64,000 bases of DNA from Fragum whitleyi (taxonomy: Eukaryota; Mollusca; Bivalvia; Cardiida; Cardiidae), in NCBI GenBank assembly GCA_948146395.1, contig OX411552.1, positions 3,843,501-3,907,500 on the forward strand, written 5' to 3'. This document shows positions 1-10,404 of the stretch, one piece after another (positions within the stretch are counted from its first letter, which is position 1; every line of letters begins with the position of its first letter). Made by a program: the position numbers and the translations under genes. Below the pieces are notes generated by a model, which made no database searches, had not been told where the DNA came from, and saw only the letters and a list, made by a program, of their open reading frames with translations.

Positions 1-394
1 GACTGAAATTTGGGTAACCGAAATTTGGGTAGAGAAAAATTAAATGCAGTGCAATATTCAACAGCAATGATTTCCTTTGATCAAAAAGACAAATGACAAA
101 ATGTACTTAAATGAACTGAATCCATTTGGAAGAAAAAAGACCCAACATGGGATTTACTGTAACAACTTGTCAATAAAACCCTGTCAGACCTATTTACACA
201 ATAAACTCAGATGACAAGATGTGATGCTTGGGCGCGGTAGTGATTAAAGAAACACAAATTCAGTATCGTTGGCCAAATTTCATCAAAACTGTATTGACTG
301 ATGACAGATCTGTTCCTGAATGATTTTGAGAATTTATATCATATAATGTAAATTTTGACCCTTCTCCCACTCAGACAGTTCATGGCATAAACCT
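1..394. other. No recognisable gene; presumed KCC intron 4
   Basis: AT-rich sequence without a recognised exon, repeat end or long open frame. It lies downstream of KCC exon 4 and so is presumably intronic. Confidence 0.5.
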
Positions 395-636
395 AGGTCC
401 AAGGTTATAAAACTTTTTTCATGCTCAATTGAGAATATTCTCAAATTAAGATTTCAAATGAATTTGATAACATAGAAGATGAAATCAATAAGTTGTTATT
501 TTTAACAACTTATAAATATTGTCTTTTGTCTTCATACTTTCATATCAGTATTATAACATCATTACGGCTTAAATCTGAAGTTGAAATTTTAGAAAATTTT
601 GATTTCAGAATATGAAAATTTTTATAACCTCAGGCC
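395..636. mobile_element. Palindromic MITE, family I, copy 1
   Basis: The left end (GGTCCAAGGTTATAAAAC, followed by CTCAATTGAGAAT) is mirrored by the right end (TTTTTATAACCTCAGGCCC). A second copy is at 32922-33164 with the same ends and an internal AATTTACTCAATTTT-type stretch. It is a fold-back element of about 240 bp with no coding capacity. Confidence 0.6.
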
Positions 637-637
637 C

Positions 638-875
638 TGGGGCCAGTTTTACTAAACATCTAGCATAGGTCATAAACTAAAGTTGCTTCGAAAGTAGTAA
701 CTATATATGCAATTCTGCCATGCACTATCTCATTTGAATCGCCTTCTAAAGACGATCCCAATGAGATATTGCAAGGCAGAATCTAACAATGAATGAAAAC
801 ACCAGGTACAATTTGTGATTTTGACTTATGATCATTTTTTTTTTGTAAGAAGTTTAGTAAAACGGGCCCCTGATG
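638..875. mobile_element. Palindromic MITE, family H, copy 1
   Basis: Inverted ends GGGGCCAGTTTTACTAAAC and GTTTAGTAAAACGGGCCCC flank a middle with a second palindrome (CATTTGAATCGCCTTC / GACGATCCCAATG). It abuts family I copy 1. Copy 2 is at 33715-33964, and core-only relatives are at 23871-23945 and 61795-61860. Confidence 0.7.
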
Positions 876-1235
876 TACACTTCCTAACATTAATTTTGTG
901 CGAAAACATGAGTCTGAAATGTTGCAGAATCCTTACGGCTGGCAGTTTGTTTGAAACAAAATGATAATTCAGAATTAAATTTCACAATTAAAATCACAAT
1001 ACATGTATTTACCTTTAAGCATCATGTTATGATTGGTGCATTTTTAAGCTTAGGTTTGTTTTGGACCATAATGTGTCTGAAACACCTTTTGTTTTTGAGA
1101 ATGACCTTGAAAGGTTACTTTGTTTATTACATGTGACCTTTTCTGATAATTATAAAATAAGTGTTAAAAAGAATATTAATACAAGACTTTGTTTAATAAT
1201 TCAAGTTAAACTAGAGCCTGTTGCAGAATGAAAAT

Positions 1236-4200
1236 AACAAGTGCATGTCGTATTGCGATGCAATACAGGAGTCCCCCACCGGATAACAAAAAATCCTTTC
1301 TTATAATATATCTCCTACTTACTAGATCTATAACTGTAAACAAAAATAAAAGAGTAAAAACAATCAATGACAAAAACTCCAAAAGTGGGCAGAGAAGAAT
1401 GATTCTTGTACATGCCACTTGTCCTCAATGAGATCTATAAGTGTACCGAGTTTGAAGTTGCTAGCACTGATGGCTCAGGAGATATGGTCCGGACAAAAAT
1501 GTCAGGATAAAAAACAACAACGGACAATAACTAAAAAAGTGGATGTGGCAGAGTAACAGTTCTTGTGCATTACACTTCTTCTCAATGAGATCTACCAGTG
1601 TACAAAGTTTGAAGTTGCTAGGGCTTATGGTTTAGGAGATAAGTACGGGACAAAAATGGAAGGATAAAAACAACATAGGGCAATAACTCAACAAGAGGGC
1701 CATAGTGGCCCTTAATCGCTCACCTGAAAAAACAATCTCAAAAACGTTTTTCTATGATTTGACCCTGTGACCTAGTTTTTGACCCCACTTGACCCAATTT
1801 TGAACTTGTCTGATATTTCATCAAGATAATCATTCTGACCAATTTTCAGGTTTATTGGGCTAAAATTATGGCCTCTAGAGTGTCCACAATGTTTTTCTAA
1901 GATTTGACCCTGTGACCTAGTTTTTTGACTACACTTGACCCAATTTTGAACTTGTCTGAGATTTCATCGAGATAGTTATACTGACCAATTTTCAGGTTGA
2001 TTGGGCAAAAAATATGGCCTCTAGAGTGTTCACAAGGTTTTTCAGAGATTTGACCCCGTGACTTTGTTTTTTACCCCACTTGACCCAATTTTGAACTTGT
2101 CCAAGATTTCATCCGGATAATAAATCTGACCAATTTTCAGGTTGTTTGGGCTAAAAATTTGGCCTCTAAAGTGTCCACAAGGTTTTTCTAAGATTTGACC
2201 CTGTGACCTAGTTTTTGACCCCACTTGACCCAATTTTGAACTTGTCCGAGATTTCATCAAGATAATCATTCTGACCAATTTTCAGGTCTATTGGGCTAAA
2301 ATTATGGCCTCTAGAGTGTCCACAAGGTTTTTCTAAGATTTGACCCTGTGACCTAGTTTTTGACCCCACTTGACCCAATTTCGAACTTGTCTGAGATTTT
2401 ATCAAGATAATTATACTGACCAATTTTCAGGTTGATTGCGCAAAAAATATGGCCTCTAGAGTGTTCACAAGGTTTTTCAGAGATTTGACCCTGTGACCTA
2501 CTTTTTGACCCAAGTTGACCCAATTTCTAACTTGTCCGAGATTTTATCAAGACAATCATTCTGACCAAATTTCAAGCTGATCAGACAAAAAATGTGACCT
2601 CTAGAGTGCATACAAGTTTTTTCTAAGATTTAACCCTGTGACCTTGTTTTTGACCCCAGTTGACCCAATTTCAAACTTGTCCGAGAATTTATCGAGACAA
2701 TCATTCTGACCAAATTTCAAGTTGATCAGACCAAAAATGTGACCTCTAGAGTGCATACAAGGTTTTTCTAAGATATGAACCCGTGACCTAGTTTTTGACC
2801 CCACTTGACCCAATTTCGAACTCATCCGAGATTTTATCAAGACAATCATTCTGACCAAATTTCAAGTTGATCAGACAAAAAATGTGACCTCTAGAGTGCA
2901 TACAAGGTTTTTCTAAGATTTGACCCCGTGACCTAGTTTTTGACCCCAGTTGACCCAATTACAAACTTGTCCGAGAATTTATCAAGACAATCATTCTGAC
3001 CAAATTTCAAGTTGATCAGACCAAAAATGTGACCTCTAGAGTGCATACAAGGTTTTTCTAAGATTTGACCCCGTGACCTAGTTTTTGAACCCAGTTGACC
3101 CAATTTCGAACTCATCTGAGATTTTATCAAGACAATCATTCTGACCAAATTTCAAGTTGATCGGACAAAAAATGTGACCTCTAGAGTGCATACAAGGTAA
3201 ATGTTGACGACACACGACACACGACGGACGACGGGCATCCACCCAACCACAAAAGCTCACCTTGAGCACTTCGTGCTCAGGTGAGCTAAAAAGCGGACAT
3301 GGCAGGTTGACAGTTCTTGTACATGACACTTGTCCTCAATGATATCTATAAGTGTAGCAAGTTTGAAGTTTCTTGCACTTATGGTTTAGAAGATATGTTC
3401 CGTACAAAAATGTAAAGGTAAAAACAACAAAGGGCAATAACTCAAAAAGTGGGTGTGGCAGAGTAACAGTTCTTGTACATGACACTTGTCCTCAATGAGA
3501 TCTATAAGTGTACAAAGTTTAAAGTTGCTAGCACTTATAGTTTAGGAGATATGATCCGGACAAGAATGTAAGACTTCAAACAACAAAGGGCAATAACTCA
3601 AAAAGTGGACATGGCAGAGTAACAGTTCTTGTACATGATACTTGTCCTCGATTAGATCTATCAGTGTACAAAGTTTGAAGTTGCTAGGGCTTATGCTTTA
3701 GGAGATATGATCCGGACAAAAATGTAAGGGTTAAAACAACAAAGGGCAATAACTCAAAAAGTGGGCGTGTCAGAATAACAATTCTTGAACATGACACTTG
3801 TCCTCAATAAGATCTATAAGTGTACCAAGCTTGAAGTTGCTAGCACTTATAGTTTAGGAGATATGATCCGGACAAAAATGTAAAGGTAAAAACAAAAAAG
3901 GGCAATAACTCAAAAAGTGGGTGTGGCAGAGTAACAGTTCTTGTACATGACACTTGTCCTCAATGAGATCTATACGTGTACAAAGTTTAAAGTTGCTAGC
4001 ACAGATAGTTTAGGAGATATGTTCCGGACAAGAATGTAAGAGTAAAAACAAAAAAGGGCAATAACCCAAAAAGTGGACATGGCAGAGTAACGGTTCTTGA
4101 ACATGATACTTCTCCTCAATGAGATCTAAAAGTGAACCAAGTTTGAAGTTGCTACCACACATAGTTTAGGAGATATGTTCCGGACAAGAATGTAAGACTA

Positions 4201-4427
4201 AAAAAAACAAAGGGCAATAATTCAAAAAGTGGGCATGGCAGAGTAACGGTTTTTGAACATGACACTCAATGAGATCTATAAGTGTACCAAGTTTGAAGTT
4301 ACTAGCACATATGGTTTAGAAGATATAGCCCGGACAAAAGTGTGACGGACGGACAGACAGACGGACGGACAGACGGAATCGAGCAAACCTTTTGTCCCCC
4401 AAGCGGTTACCAGTGGGGGACTAAAAA
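1236..4427 (+). mobile_element. Family B element with 156-bp repeat array, interrupted by element A1
   Basis: Starts AACAAGTGCATGTC, then a hairpin GTATTGC-GAT-GCAATAC, then AGTCCCCCAC. It ends with a GACGGACGG-rich run and GTGGGGGACTAAAAA; the AGTCCCCCAC / GTGGGGGACT pair is the inverted motif near both ends. Between them is an array of ~156 bp units (phrases GGCAATAACTCAAAAAGTGG and GGAGATATGATCCGGACAA), with units at about 3431, 3586, 3742, 3899, 4055 and 4211. Element A1 (1690-3290) sits inside one unit. There is no transposase. A single-unit relative is at 18158-18433. Confidence 0.7.
1690..3290 (+). mobile_element. Family A element A1 with 145-bp repeat array
   Basis: Starts AACAAGAGGGCCATAG with a GGGCCA/TGGCCC hairpin, then GCTCACCTGA. 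It ends with a hairpin TGAGCAC-TTC-GTGCTCA and GGTGAGCTAAAAA, and GCTCACCTGA / TCAGGTGAGC form the inverted motif pair. Inside are about ten tandem units with a very regular 145 bp period (the CCTCTAGAGTG motif at 1872, 2018, 2163, 2308, 2453, 2598, 2743, 2888, 3033, 3178). Open frames on the minus strand here are repeat artefacts. It is inserted into a family B unit. It is probably a non-autonomous Helentron-type element; this is an inference from the ends. Confidence 0.75.
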
Positions 4428-4879
4428 CCTCCACATACATATTATAAAAACCTCCACATACATATAATAAACACCTCCACATACACATAATCAATACCTC
4501 CACATACATATTATAAAAACCTCCACATACATATAATAAATACCTCCACATACATATAACAAAAACCTCCACATACATATGATAAAAACCTCCACATACA
4601 TATAATAAATACCTCCACATACATATTATAAAAACCTCCACATACATATTATAAATACCTCCACATACATATTATAAAAACCTCCACATACATATAAAAA
4701 ATACCTCCACATACATATTATAAAAACCTCCACATACATATTATAAAAACCTCCACATACATATAATAAATACCTCCACATACATATGATAAATACTTCC
4801 ACATACATATTATAAAAACTCCACATACATATAATAAATATCTCCACATACATATAAAAAATACCTCCACATACATATC
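4428..4879. repeat. 23-bp minisatellite, about 20 copies
   Basis: Tandem unit CCTCCACATACATATWATAAA plus two bases, about 19.7 copies, starting exactly at the 3' end of the family B element. Copies vary mainly at the TATTAT/TATAAT/TATGAT position; one copy lost a C near 4818. The unit has no stop on the minus strand, so a false 123-codon frame with a 23-residue peptide period appears. Confidence 0.9.
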
Positions 4880-5215
4880 AAAGTTTAAACATTATTGAAA
4901 GAAATCTGATTGAGGAGTTTATAGTATATTTGTATGAAGAAGGTAAATAATATCTTCAGCAAGGGGGGATCATTCTTGAACTAGCAAAGTTTGTAACTTC
5001 AAAATTATGTCTTGTAAAACCTGAACATTTGATCGTTGTATGAAATTTCGTTACTATTGAATAACATCTGTTAAAAGAGATAGCAACACTAAATTGGTGG
5101 TATTATGTCCACAGACAGACAGTGGGACAGAAAGACGGACAGACAGGTTGGTTTAAGCATACCCCTAAAAACATTCCTTTTTGTGTGTGTGTATGGGGGG
5201 GGTATAATTATTTTG
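4880..5215 (+). mobile_element. Family F fragment (3' part)
   Basis: Contains a run of GACAGACAG/GACGGACAG and the terminal motif GGGGGGGTATAATTA, with CATACCCCTAA before it. These are like the 3' ends of the family F copy at 25353-25780. The 5' end is not recognised. Confidence 0.4.
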
Positions 5216-5608
5216 GAGTAGAATGGAAACTTTTACATTCAAGAGTAAGGAAGTTTATAAATTTAGTTTGACCTTTATGATTTGACACTAAGTTGATGCA
5301 GGTAATGTAGGGTAGAGAAAAATCAAAAGATCAATAGATGTAGTTCCATCTTTATATATGACCCTTAGTTGATGCAGGGCATTACCTATCATGCCAAATT
5401 GACATGCTGCAAGCTGATGTAAGTTAGCTAGCATAAGGAATGAAACAGGTTGCTAACATTATGTCTGAGTGAGATTGCTAATATGTCTGAGTGATTTAAA
5501 TGAAGTGTAAAAACAATCTATTATACACTTAATCTATCATCAATTGATCTGAAAGTTTGATGTCTGCAAAACAGACAGGTAGAGAGCATATTATAAATTT
5601 CCATACAA
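5216..5608. other. No recognisable gene or repeat
   Basis: AT-rich DNA with only weak internal similarity (two lines with TGATTTGACACTAAGTTGATGCAGG-like wording). Presumed KCC intron 4. Confidence 0.4.
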
Positions 5609-5611
5609 CCT

Positions 5612-6390
5612 CATTAAGGTGGCAATGGACAGCCGCTTCCCGACTCTTTAAACCGGAAGTGGGTTTTCGTTTATTTTACGGCTCTTTTTGCGCGTTGTTT
5701 AAAAAGACCGGTTTTCGTAAGGTTCTGCTTGTGGAAATAACGTAGAATAGTGATGATAAAATTTCATAACTAAGCTTTTTTTCAACATTTGATATCAATT
5801 GAATGACTGGATACTTTAATTTAACAATAAAAATGTGTTAAAAGCGTCATTTAACTAAGAGAGGTCACTATAAAATAACGAAAAACTTTCTTATTTGCAT
5901 GGAAAGGTATGCTGAATTTTTTACCAAATAAAGGAAAAATATGGGGTTTTAACATATCGGAAAACAAGAAAAATTCATTGGGTAAATTGTTCAAAAAAAT
6001 AGATTTTAGTGGCAATTTTACCCTGTAAAATTACAAAAATTAGTGCATTTGTAACTTTTGAAGGCAAATTGTGCAAATGCAATTGATCAAAGAGAAATTT
6101 TCTTGGCACCAGCCATTGTGTACATGTATAAGGTCTATCAAAATGTATTTGTTTAAAAGCTATAAGCTAGTACTTAGTTTATACTAGACCTAAAACGAAT
6201 ATAAACGTTTAACTGAAAAATGGCCAATACCACTCAAGGGCAGATAACTCTAGCATGAAAACGAGCATGGAAAGGTACCTTCAAATTTTGATATAATGAC
6301 TAGACAATATTAATCTACAACATATGAGAACAAGAAAAAAATTCATTGGGTGGAAAAAAATGACGCCATGTGTCCATTGCTACCTTAAGT
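5612..6390. mobile_element. DNA transposon-like element with TTAAGGTRGCAATGGACA ends
   Basis: The left end TTAAGGTGGCAATGGACA is matched in reverse by TGTCCATTGCTACCTTAAG at the right, giving about 780 bp. There is no transposase; the 62-codon open frame at 5557-5745 crosses the left end and is not credible. The interior has two related phrases (GAAAAATTCATTGGGT at about 5968 and 6341), suggesting sub-terminal repeats. Confidence 0.6.
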
Positions 6391-6448
6391 TTGTTTAAAT
6401 TGTTGTGGTTCAAAAAAGATACTCATTCTTCTTAAATAACTCTAAAGT

Positions 6449-6693
6449 GTCAAGCAGAACCTGGAATACTCCTGCTTTGGCAGAAAGTCTAGAAAAAGAT
6501 CAGTCTTCAAATTTAAACTGTCAGATCTTAGTTTATACCACCTGATTTTCAATTTCAATCCAGAATAAATTGATTAAAAATTGTAATTTCAAAATTAAAG
6601 AAGAATCACAACTAGTGCATCTAATGCTTTCAGTACTTTGATTTTAATACAAGTCTTGCCTAGTTTTTTATTCAGCTTGACAGGGGTTAAGAG
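6449..6693. mobile_element. MITE family G, copy 2
   Basis: Begins TGTCAAGCAGAACCTGGAAT and ends CAGCTTGACAGGGGTTA, with the interior AGATCAGTCTTC and CTGTCAGATCTTAGT. This matches the complete copy at 39927-40171. Confidence 0.6.
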
Positions 6694-6762
6694 TTTGATG
6701 TATAAGACAGTCTGTAAAACCCTAAACATAACTTTTTTTTTCAAATTTATGTTTTGAAACTA

Positions 6763-7918
6763 AACAAGATGTGTCTCAAACACAAATGCCTCCACAACAG
6801 CCCTCTTTTGAAACAGTGACCTTGAAGAATGATCTTGATCTTGACTGATGACATTGACTTAGGTATCAACTGAAAGCTGTATCACTACATGTATTTCAAG
6901 TAATGACAAATGTTAAAGCTTTTAAGTTTACACTTATTTGACCTTGAAAATGACATTGACCTTGACCAATGACCTTGAAGTTGGAACCTATAAAAATGTC
7001 TTGTCACAAGAAATGCACATGTGATATTTCAAGGCTCTATCACCTATCAATCAAAAGTTCTGACCAATGCTTAAGTTTTTATGTTTAAATCTAGTGACCT
7101 TGAGAATATGACCTTGACTTTGGTATCAACTGAAAGGTGTTGTCATATACAATACACGTGAAAAATCAAAGCTGTTTCAAGTAATGACCAATGTTAAACT
7201 TTTAATTTTACACTTATTTAACCTTGAAAATGACTTGATCTTGACTGATGACCTAGAAATTGTACCTAAACAAGATGTGTTTGTGAAACAAAAATGCCCC
7301 CATAACAGCATTATTTTCAAAATATTGAGCTTGACAGATCAACTTGACCTTTTAGCATGACCTTGACCTTGATACCAACAGATGTACATCACTGAGATCT
7401 TTCATCATGCCAATTATGAGACAGGGTATCTAAAATATGCTTGGATAAACTGAACAATGAAAGTTTTGGGGGTTATGTTTTTAAGAAGTTTGACCTTGAC
7501 AGATAACCTTGACATTGTGACATGACCATGACCTTGGAACAAGAAGATGTGTATCATTGAGATAAATCATCATGCGAAATATCAGCCTTGTATCCGAATA
7601 GGCTTGAAGATATTGGCAATGTTAAGTTTTTTGGTTAACTTTTGCAGACCGACAGACAGATGGACGGACAGACAGACAGACAGACAGTTGGATAATGGTA
7701 AAACAATATGTCCCCGATCTTTTGATATGGGGGCATAAAAAGGTGTTGCCACATGAAATACTCTTGTGAAATATTAAGACTCTATCCCTTACCAATCAAA
7801 GGTTAGGACCAATGTTAATTTTTTAGGGAACATATGGATAAACAGACAAACATCAAATAGACAAACACACAGGGCCTAAAAAAATACGCCCTCCATCTTT
7901 CGATGCGGAAGCATAAAA
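6763..7918 (+). mobile_element. Family C element (outer copy), interrupted by a second C element
   Basis: Starts AACAAGATGTGTCTCAAACA, then TGCCTCC. It ends TTCGATGCGGAAGCATAAAAA. The interior repeats phrases of the type GACCTTGACTTTGGTATCAACTGAA about every 250 bases. A younger C element (7269-7738) is inserted in it. Confidence 0.65.
7269..7738 (+). mobile_element. Family C element (inner copy)
   Basis: Starts AACAAGATGTGTTTGTG with a TTTGT-GAA-ACAAA hairpin, then TGCCCCC. It ends with a GACAGACAG run and GATATGGGGGCATAAAAA, so TGCCCCC / GGGGGCA are the inverted motifs. It is better preserved than the outer copy that holds it. The 63-codon frame at 7547 is within it and not coding. Confidence 0.7.
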
Positions 7919-7935
7919 ATCATATTTATAAATTA

Positions 7936-8180
7936 AGCCTGTGCATAAAATTTCCAACAGTATCACAAATGTCCAAAGCAAAGCCTCTCATCAGCCTGCC
8001 CTGATGCAAAGGCTGACCAAAGTCTTCACTTTGCCCACTGTAGATACATAAGGTCTTAAAAGCTCTTCAGAAGGTCATCTAATTATTCCAATATTCTAAT
8101 TCTAATGTGCAACTGCCAAGGCTTCTCAATGTTAGTGCATCAACCTCATGAGAAATTGTTGGAAATGTCATGCTTAGGCT
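7936..8180. mobile_element. MITE family Q, copy 1
   Basis: The left end TAAGCCTGTGCATAAAATTT, continuing CCAACA, is mirrored by TGTTGGAAATGTCATGCTTAGGCTAA on the right (read in two parts). A second copy is at 43137-43380 and a left-half copy near 44455-44530. Confidence 0.6.
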
Positions 8181-8337
8181 AATTTATCCCTTATTCCTTA
8201 CTGTGGTTCTTTGAGACATTATATCATTGATAAGATTAAGCCCTGTTAGCATATTCAACATCATAAATGGAGAAGGCCTTGATTTCAATTAAAATGCCCA
8301 AGATATATAAGATCTGTCATGAGAGATTTATTGAAAC

Positions 8338-8437
8338 AAACTGATCTTATCCCAGTCTAAAATAGAAATGTTATTAAGTGAGCCTTTAAGGCAAGCTTAA
8401 TAATATTTCTATTCTAGAGGAGGTTAAGATCAGCTTG
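8338..8437. repeat. Fold-back palindrome
   Basis: CTGATCTTATCC at the left pairs with GGTTAAGATCAG at the right, with further pairing inside (AATAGAAATGTTATTAAG / CTTAATAATATTTCTATT). It is a likely small MITE of about 100 bp. Confidence 0.6.
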
Positions 8438-8569
8438 TCTCAAAAAGAAAACCCTCTCATGCAAGGTGCTTTTTCTAACATAAAAGCCATTCCTGTATGT
8501 TAAACCCATTTTTGATTGCTCAGATGATGAAAATACCGCGATAATGTGTGTGAGTTGACGATAATGGCA

Positions 8570-8735
8570 TAATTTAGAATGTGATCCCACACATGTGTAG
8601 GACAAGGATATCTCTGATAGTTGTTTGTTACAAAAGACAGTTGTCATGAAACCATTTAGAATGTGATTCTACTCATATGTAAGACAATAATATCTCTGAT
8701 GGTTGTTTGTAAAAGTGGACAAGAGTAGCTGTACA
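8570..8735. repeat. Two-copy tandem duplication, period ~83 bp
   Basis: TTTAGAATGTGAT ... ATATCTCTGATRGTTGTTTGT occurs twice, directly inside intron 4 beside the exon 4 donor. The copies differ at about one base in seven. Confidence 0.65.
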
Positions 8736-8757
8736 AGAAACATGACATAATACTTAC

Positions 8758-8901
8758 ACAAGTACAACACACCATGACAATAAAGAAGCCCTCTATAGCT
8801 CCAGCCATGCCTACAATCCATGTCATACGAATAAACAACAGTACCCCAAATATGTTCTGTATACATGGTAAATATACACCCAGTAATGTACCAAGACGAG
8901 C
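8758..8901 (-). CDS. SLC12A4-7-like (KCC): K-Cl cotransporter (SLC12 KCC type), coding exon 4: helix 1 and most of helix 2
   Basis: Encodes residues 129-176. It begins [13 protein letters not shown], corresponding to the vertebrate RMGTLMGVYLPC start, and runs through [18 protein letters not shown] (helix 1) into [16 protein letters not shown] (helix 2). The QNIFGV segment is the unwound part of helix 1 that contacts K+ and Cl- in KCC structures (known for the family) and is intact here. The splice sites are tttcag|GCT and TGT|gtaagtatt, both phase 0. The exon expected next, carrying the TAISMSAIATNG motif, was not found between 1 and 8757, so the gene is cut by the window edge and about five sixths of the roughly 1,100-residue protein is outside. 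An 83 bp tandem duplication lies just inside intron 4 (8570-8735). Confidence 0.95.
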
Positions 8902-8947
8902 CTGAAAATAAACATTACATTTTAGAGGTCTAAAGGGATGAGGGTCT

Positions 8948-9078
8948 TTTTCACTGTGTTTATTGGGGTGTAAAGTGCAATTGCCTCAGCACATGGCAAA
9001 TAACGCCCGGGCGTTACCATGTTGTTGTGTGCTAAGGCAATTGCACCTTATACCCCAATAAATGCAATGAAAAAGACA
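8948..9078. repeat. GC-centred palindrome in intron 3
   Basis: TTTATTGGGGTGTAAAGTGC and AATTGCCTCAGCACATG pair with CATGTTGTTGTGTGC and GCAATTGCACCTTATACCCC on the other arm, around a perfect centre TAACGCCCGGGCGTTA. It is a fold-back element of about 130 bp, 47 bases upstream of the exon 4 acceptor. Confidence 0.75.
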
Positions 9079-9675
9079 CATGTTCCTTATAATTGCAATC
9101 CTCTAGATCGAAGAAACTCTTAAAATTCTCGGCCAAACATTAAAGCTTCAAGTCTATTTTATGCCTGTATGGATAGATTACACAATCCATTTTTAGATTG
9201 TGTATTTTTTATCTCTCTATCGAAGTGAAATGTCAAAAATTGAAACAAATGAGTCACAAATAAATGACAAATTTGAAATTCGTAGAGGTACTTATGACAA
9301 AAAACTTGTTTCTGCCAAGTAAGTCTGTATTTTTAATCGAAAACAGCGTGGTTCGTCTTAGTTGAGAGCGTTGCGTGATAGTCTTCGTAGACTTGCTGTT
9401 TTCTAAGTTTACATCATCAGAAGCAGAACTGCGTGCTTGTAATTGTAAATTTCGAAAATATCTTTATTCATAACAGATTAAATAGCAATGTTGCGTTGAT
9501 GATCGGGAACGAGGTTAATTCGAGTTCCTACAACACAGGACTTGCAGATCAAAGGCCGGGGGGTTCCCAGAATACCTATTGCACTTTATACAGAAATAAT
9601 GTGCAACAGATTTCCCCCGCTGATGCAATTTAAACCAATCAGAATTCTTAATTTTATTGGATTGCAATTATATAC
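9079..9675. other. Intron 3 sequence, nothing recognised
   Basis: Has somewhat more CpG than its surroundings (9340-9400), but no splice pair, family end or long frame that can be supported. Confidence 0.4.
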
Positions 9676-9749
9676 ATATAAACAACAAGTTTGCCAAATA
9701 TGTTCTGTATACACTGTAAATATACATCAAGTAATATACCTAGGTGAGC
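9676..9749 (-). pseudogene. Decayed duplicate of KCC exon 4 (helix 1 part)
   Basis: About 75 bases in intron 3 closely match the first half of exon 4, including the cag acceptor and roughly 20 bases of intron before it. The frame reads AHLGILLDVYLQCIQNIFG against [19 protein letters not shown] in the real exon. Past that point small deletions break the frame, a stop follows, and helix 2 is missing. Gly-to-Asp and Pro-to-Gln changes fall in otherwise conserved positions. The best reading is an old tandem exon duplication that lost function; a cryptic or alternatively used exon is less likely. It lies about 0.85 kb upstream of exon 4 on the same strand. Confidence 0.75.
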
Positions 9750-10404
9750 CTGAAAATATACAATACATACATTGCATACATACTACGCAATTGTCATATC
9801 TCTTTTTCTATTCTGATACATATTCTTTGATTTATTTGTATCATATTCTCAGCAATTTGAGTCTTTAAATGGAATCAGTCTATGAATATTGTCAAGAGAA
9901 AAATATATTAAGAATCCATTATCTGACAACAAAAATGAATAGACTCAAACTAACAAAGCTAAAGTTTCAAAAGAAATCTCAGAGTATGTAATATTGAAAA
10001 TTACAGCATGTCATTAAGACTTTGTAATGTACATGTGATAACAAATGAAATAACTTTAAACAAGCCATTCCTTTTTTTGTCTAAATTCTTACTCTATTAA
10101 TTCCGTTGAGTGTAGACAGGCAAAATGGTTGGTATGAGATATTTGTGAAACATAACTTAATATTAAGCAAAGAAACTTTCTATAATTAAATATTCAGTTT
10201 TGATCTTATGATTCAAAGTTTTCACTGAAAATTATATTTCAGAGATAACAGGTCAAAATTTAAACCAAGTCCTAGTTTTAGCATGACAAGTTTTAAGACT
10301 CTTAAGGGGGTAATGCATTTTCTCTGCCTTAAAAGAGCTTAAGAATATTTAAGATAAACCCTTCCCAGAGGAGAAAGTGGGACATGACGTGTTTGTGTGA
10401 TACT

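Noticed and set aside
2042..3329. Similar minus-strand frames in element A1
   Set aside because: Same artefact from the 145-bp units.
4276..4853. Two minus-strand open frames (123 and 75 codons) with a repeating MYVEVF-like peptide
   Set aside because: They are the translation of the 23-bp minisatellite, whose unit lacks stops; peptide period 23 residues equals three DNA units.
5557..5745. 62-codon plus-strand frame
   Set aside because: It crosses the left end of the TTAAGGTGGCAATGGACA element and has no homologue.
7255..7740. Helitron ends (5' TC, 3' CTRR) as a strict match
   Set aside because: CTAA occurs at the 3' end of family A and a hairpin precedes it, but no 5' TC is shared and family C ends differently, so only the looser Helentron-type reading is kept.
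1..8700. KCC exon 5 (TAISMSAIATNG region)
   Set aside because: Looked for on the minus strand and not found; it is taken to lie outside the window.
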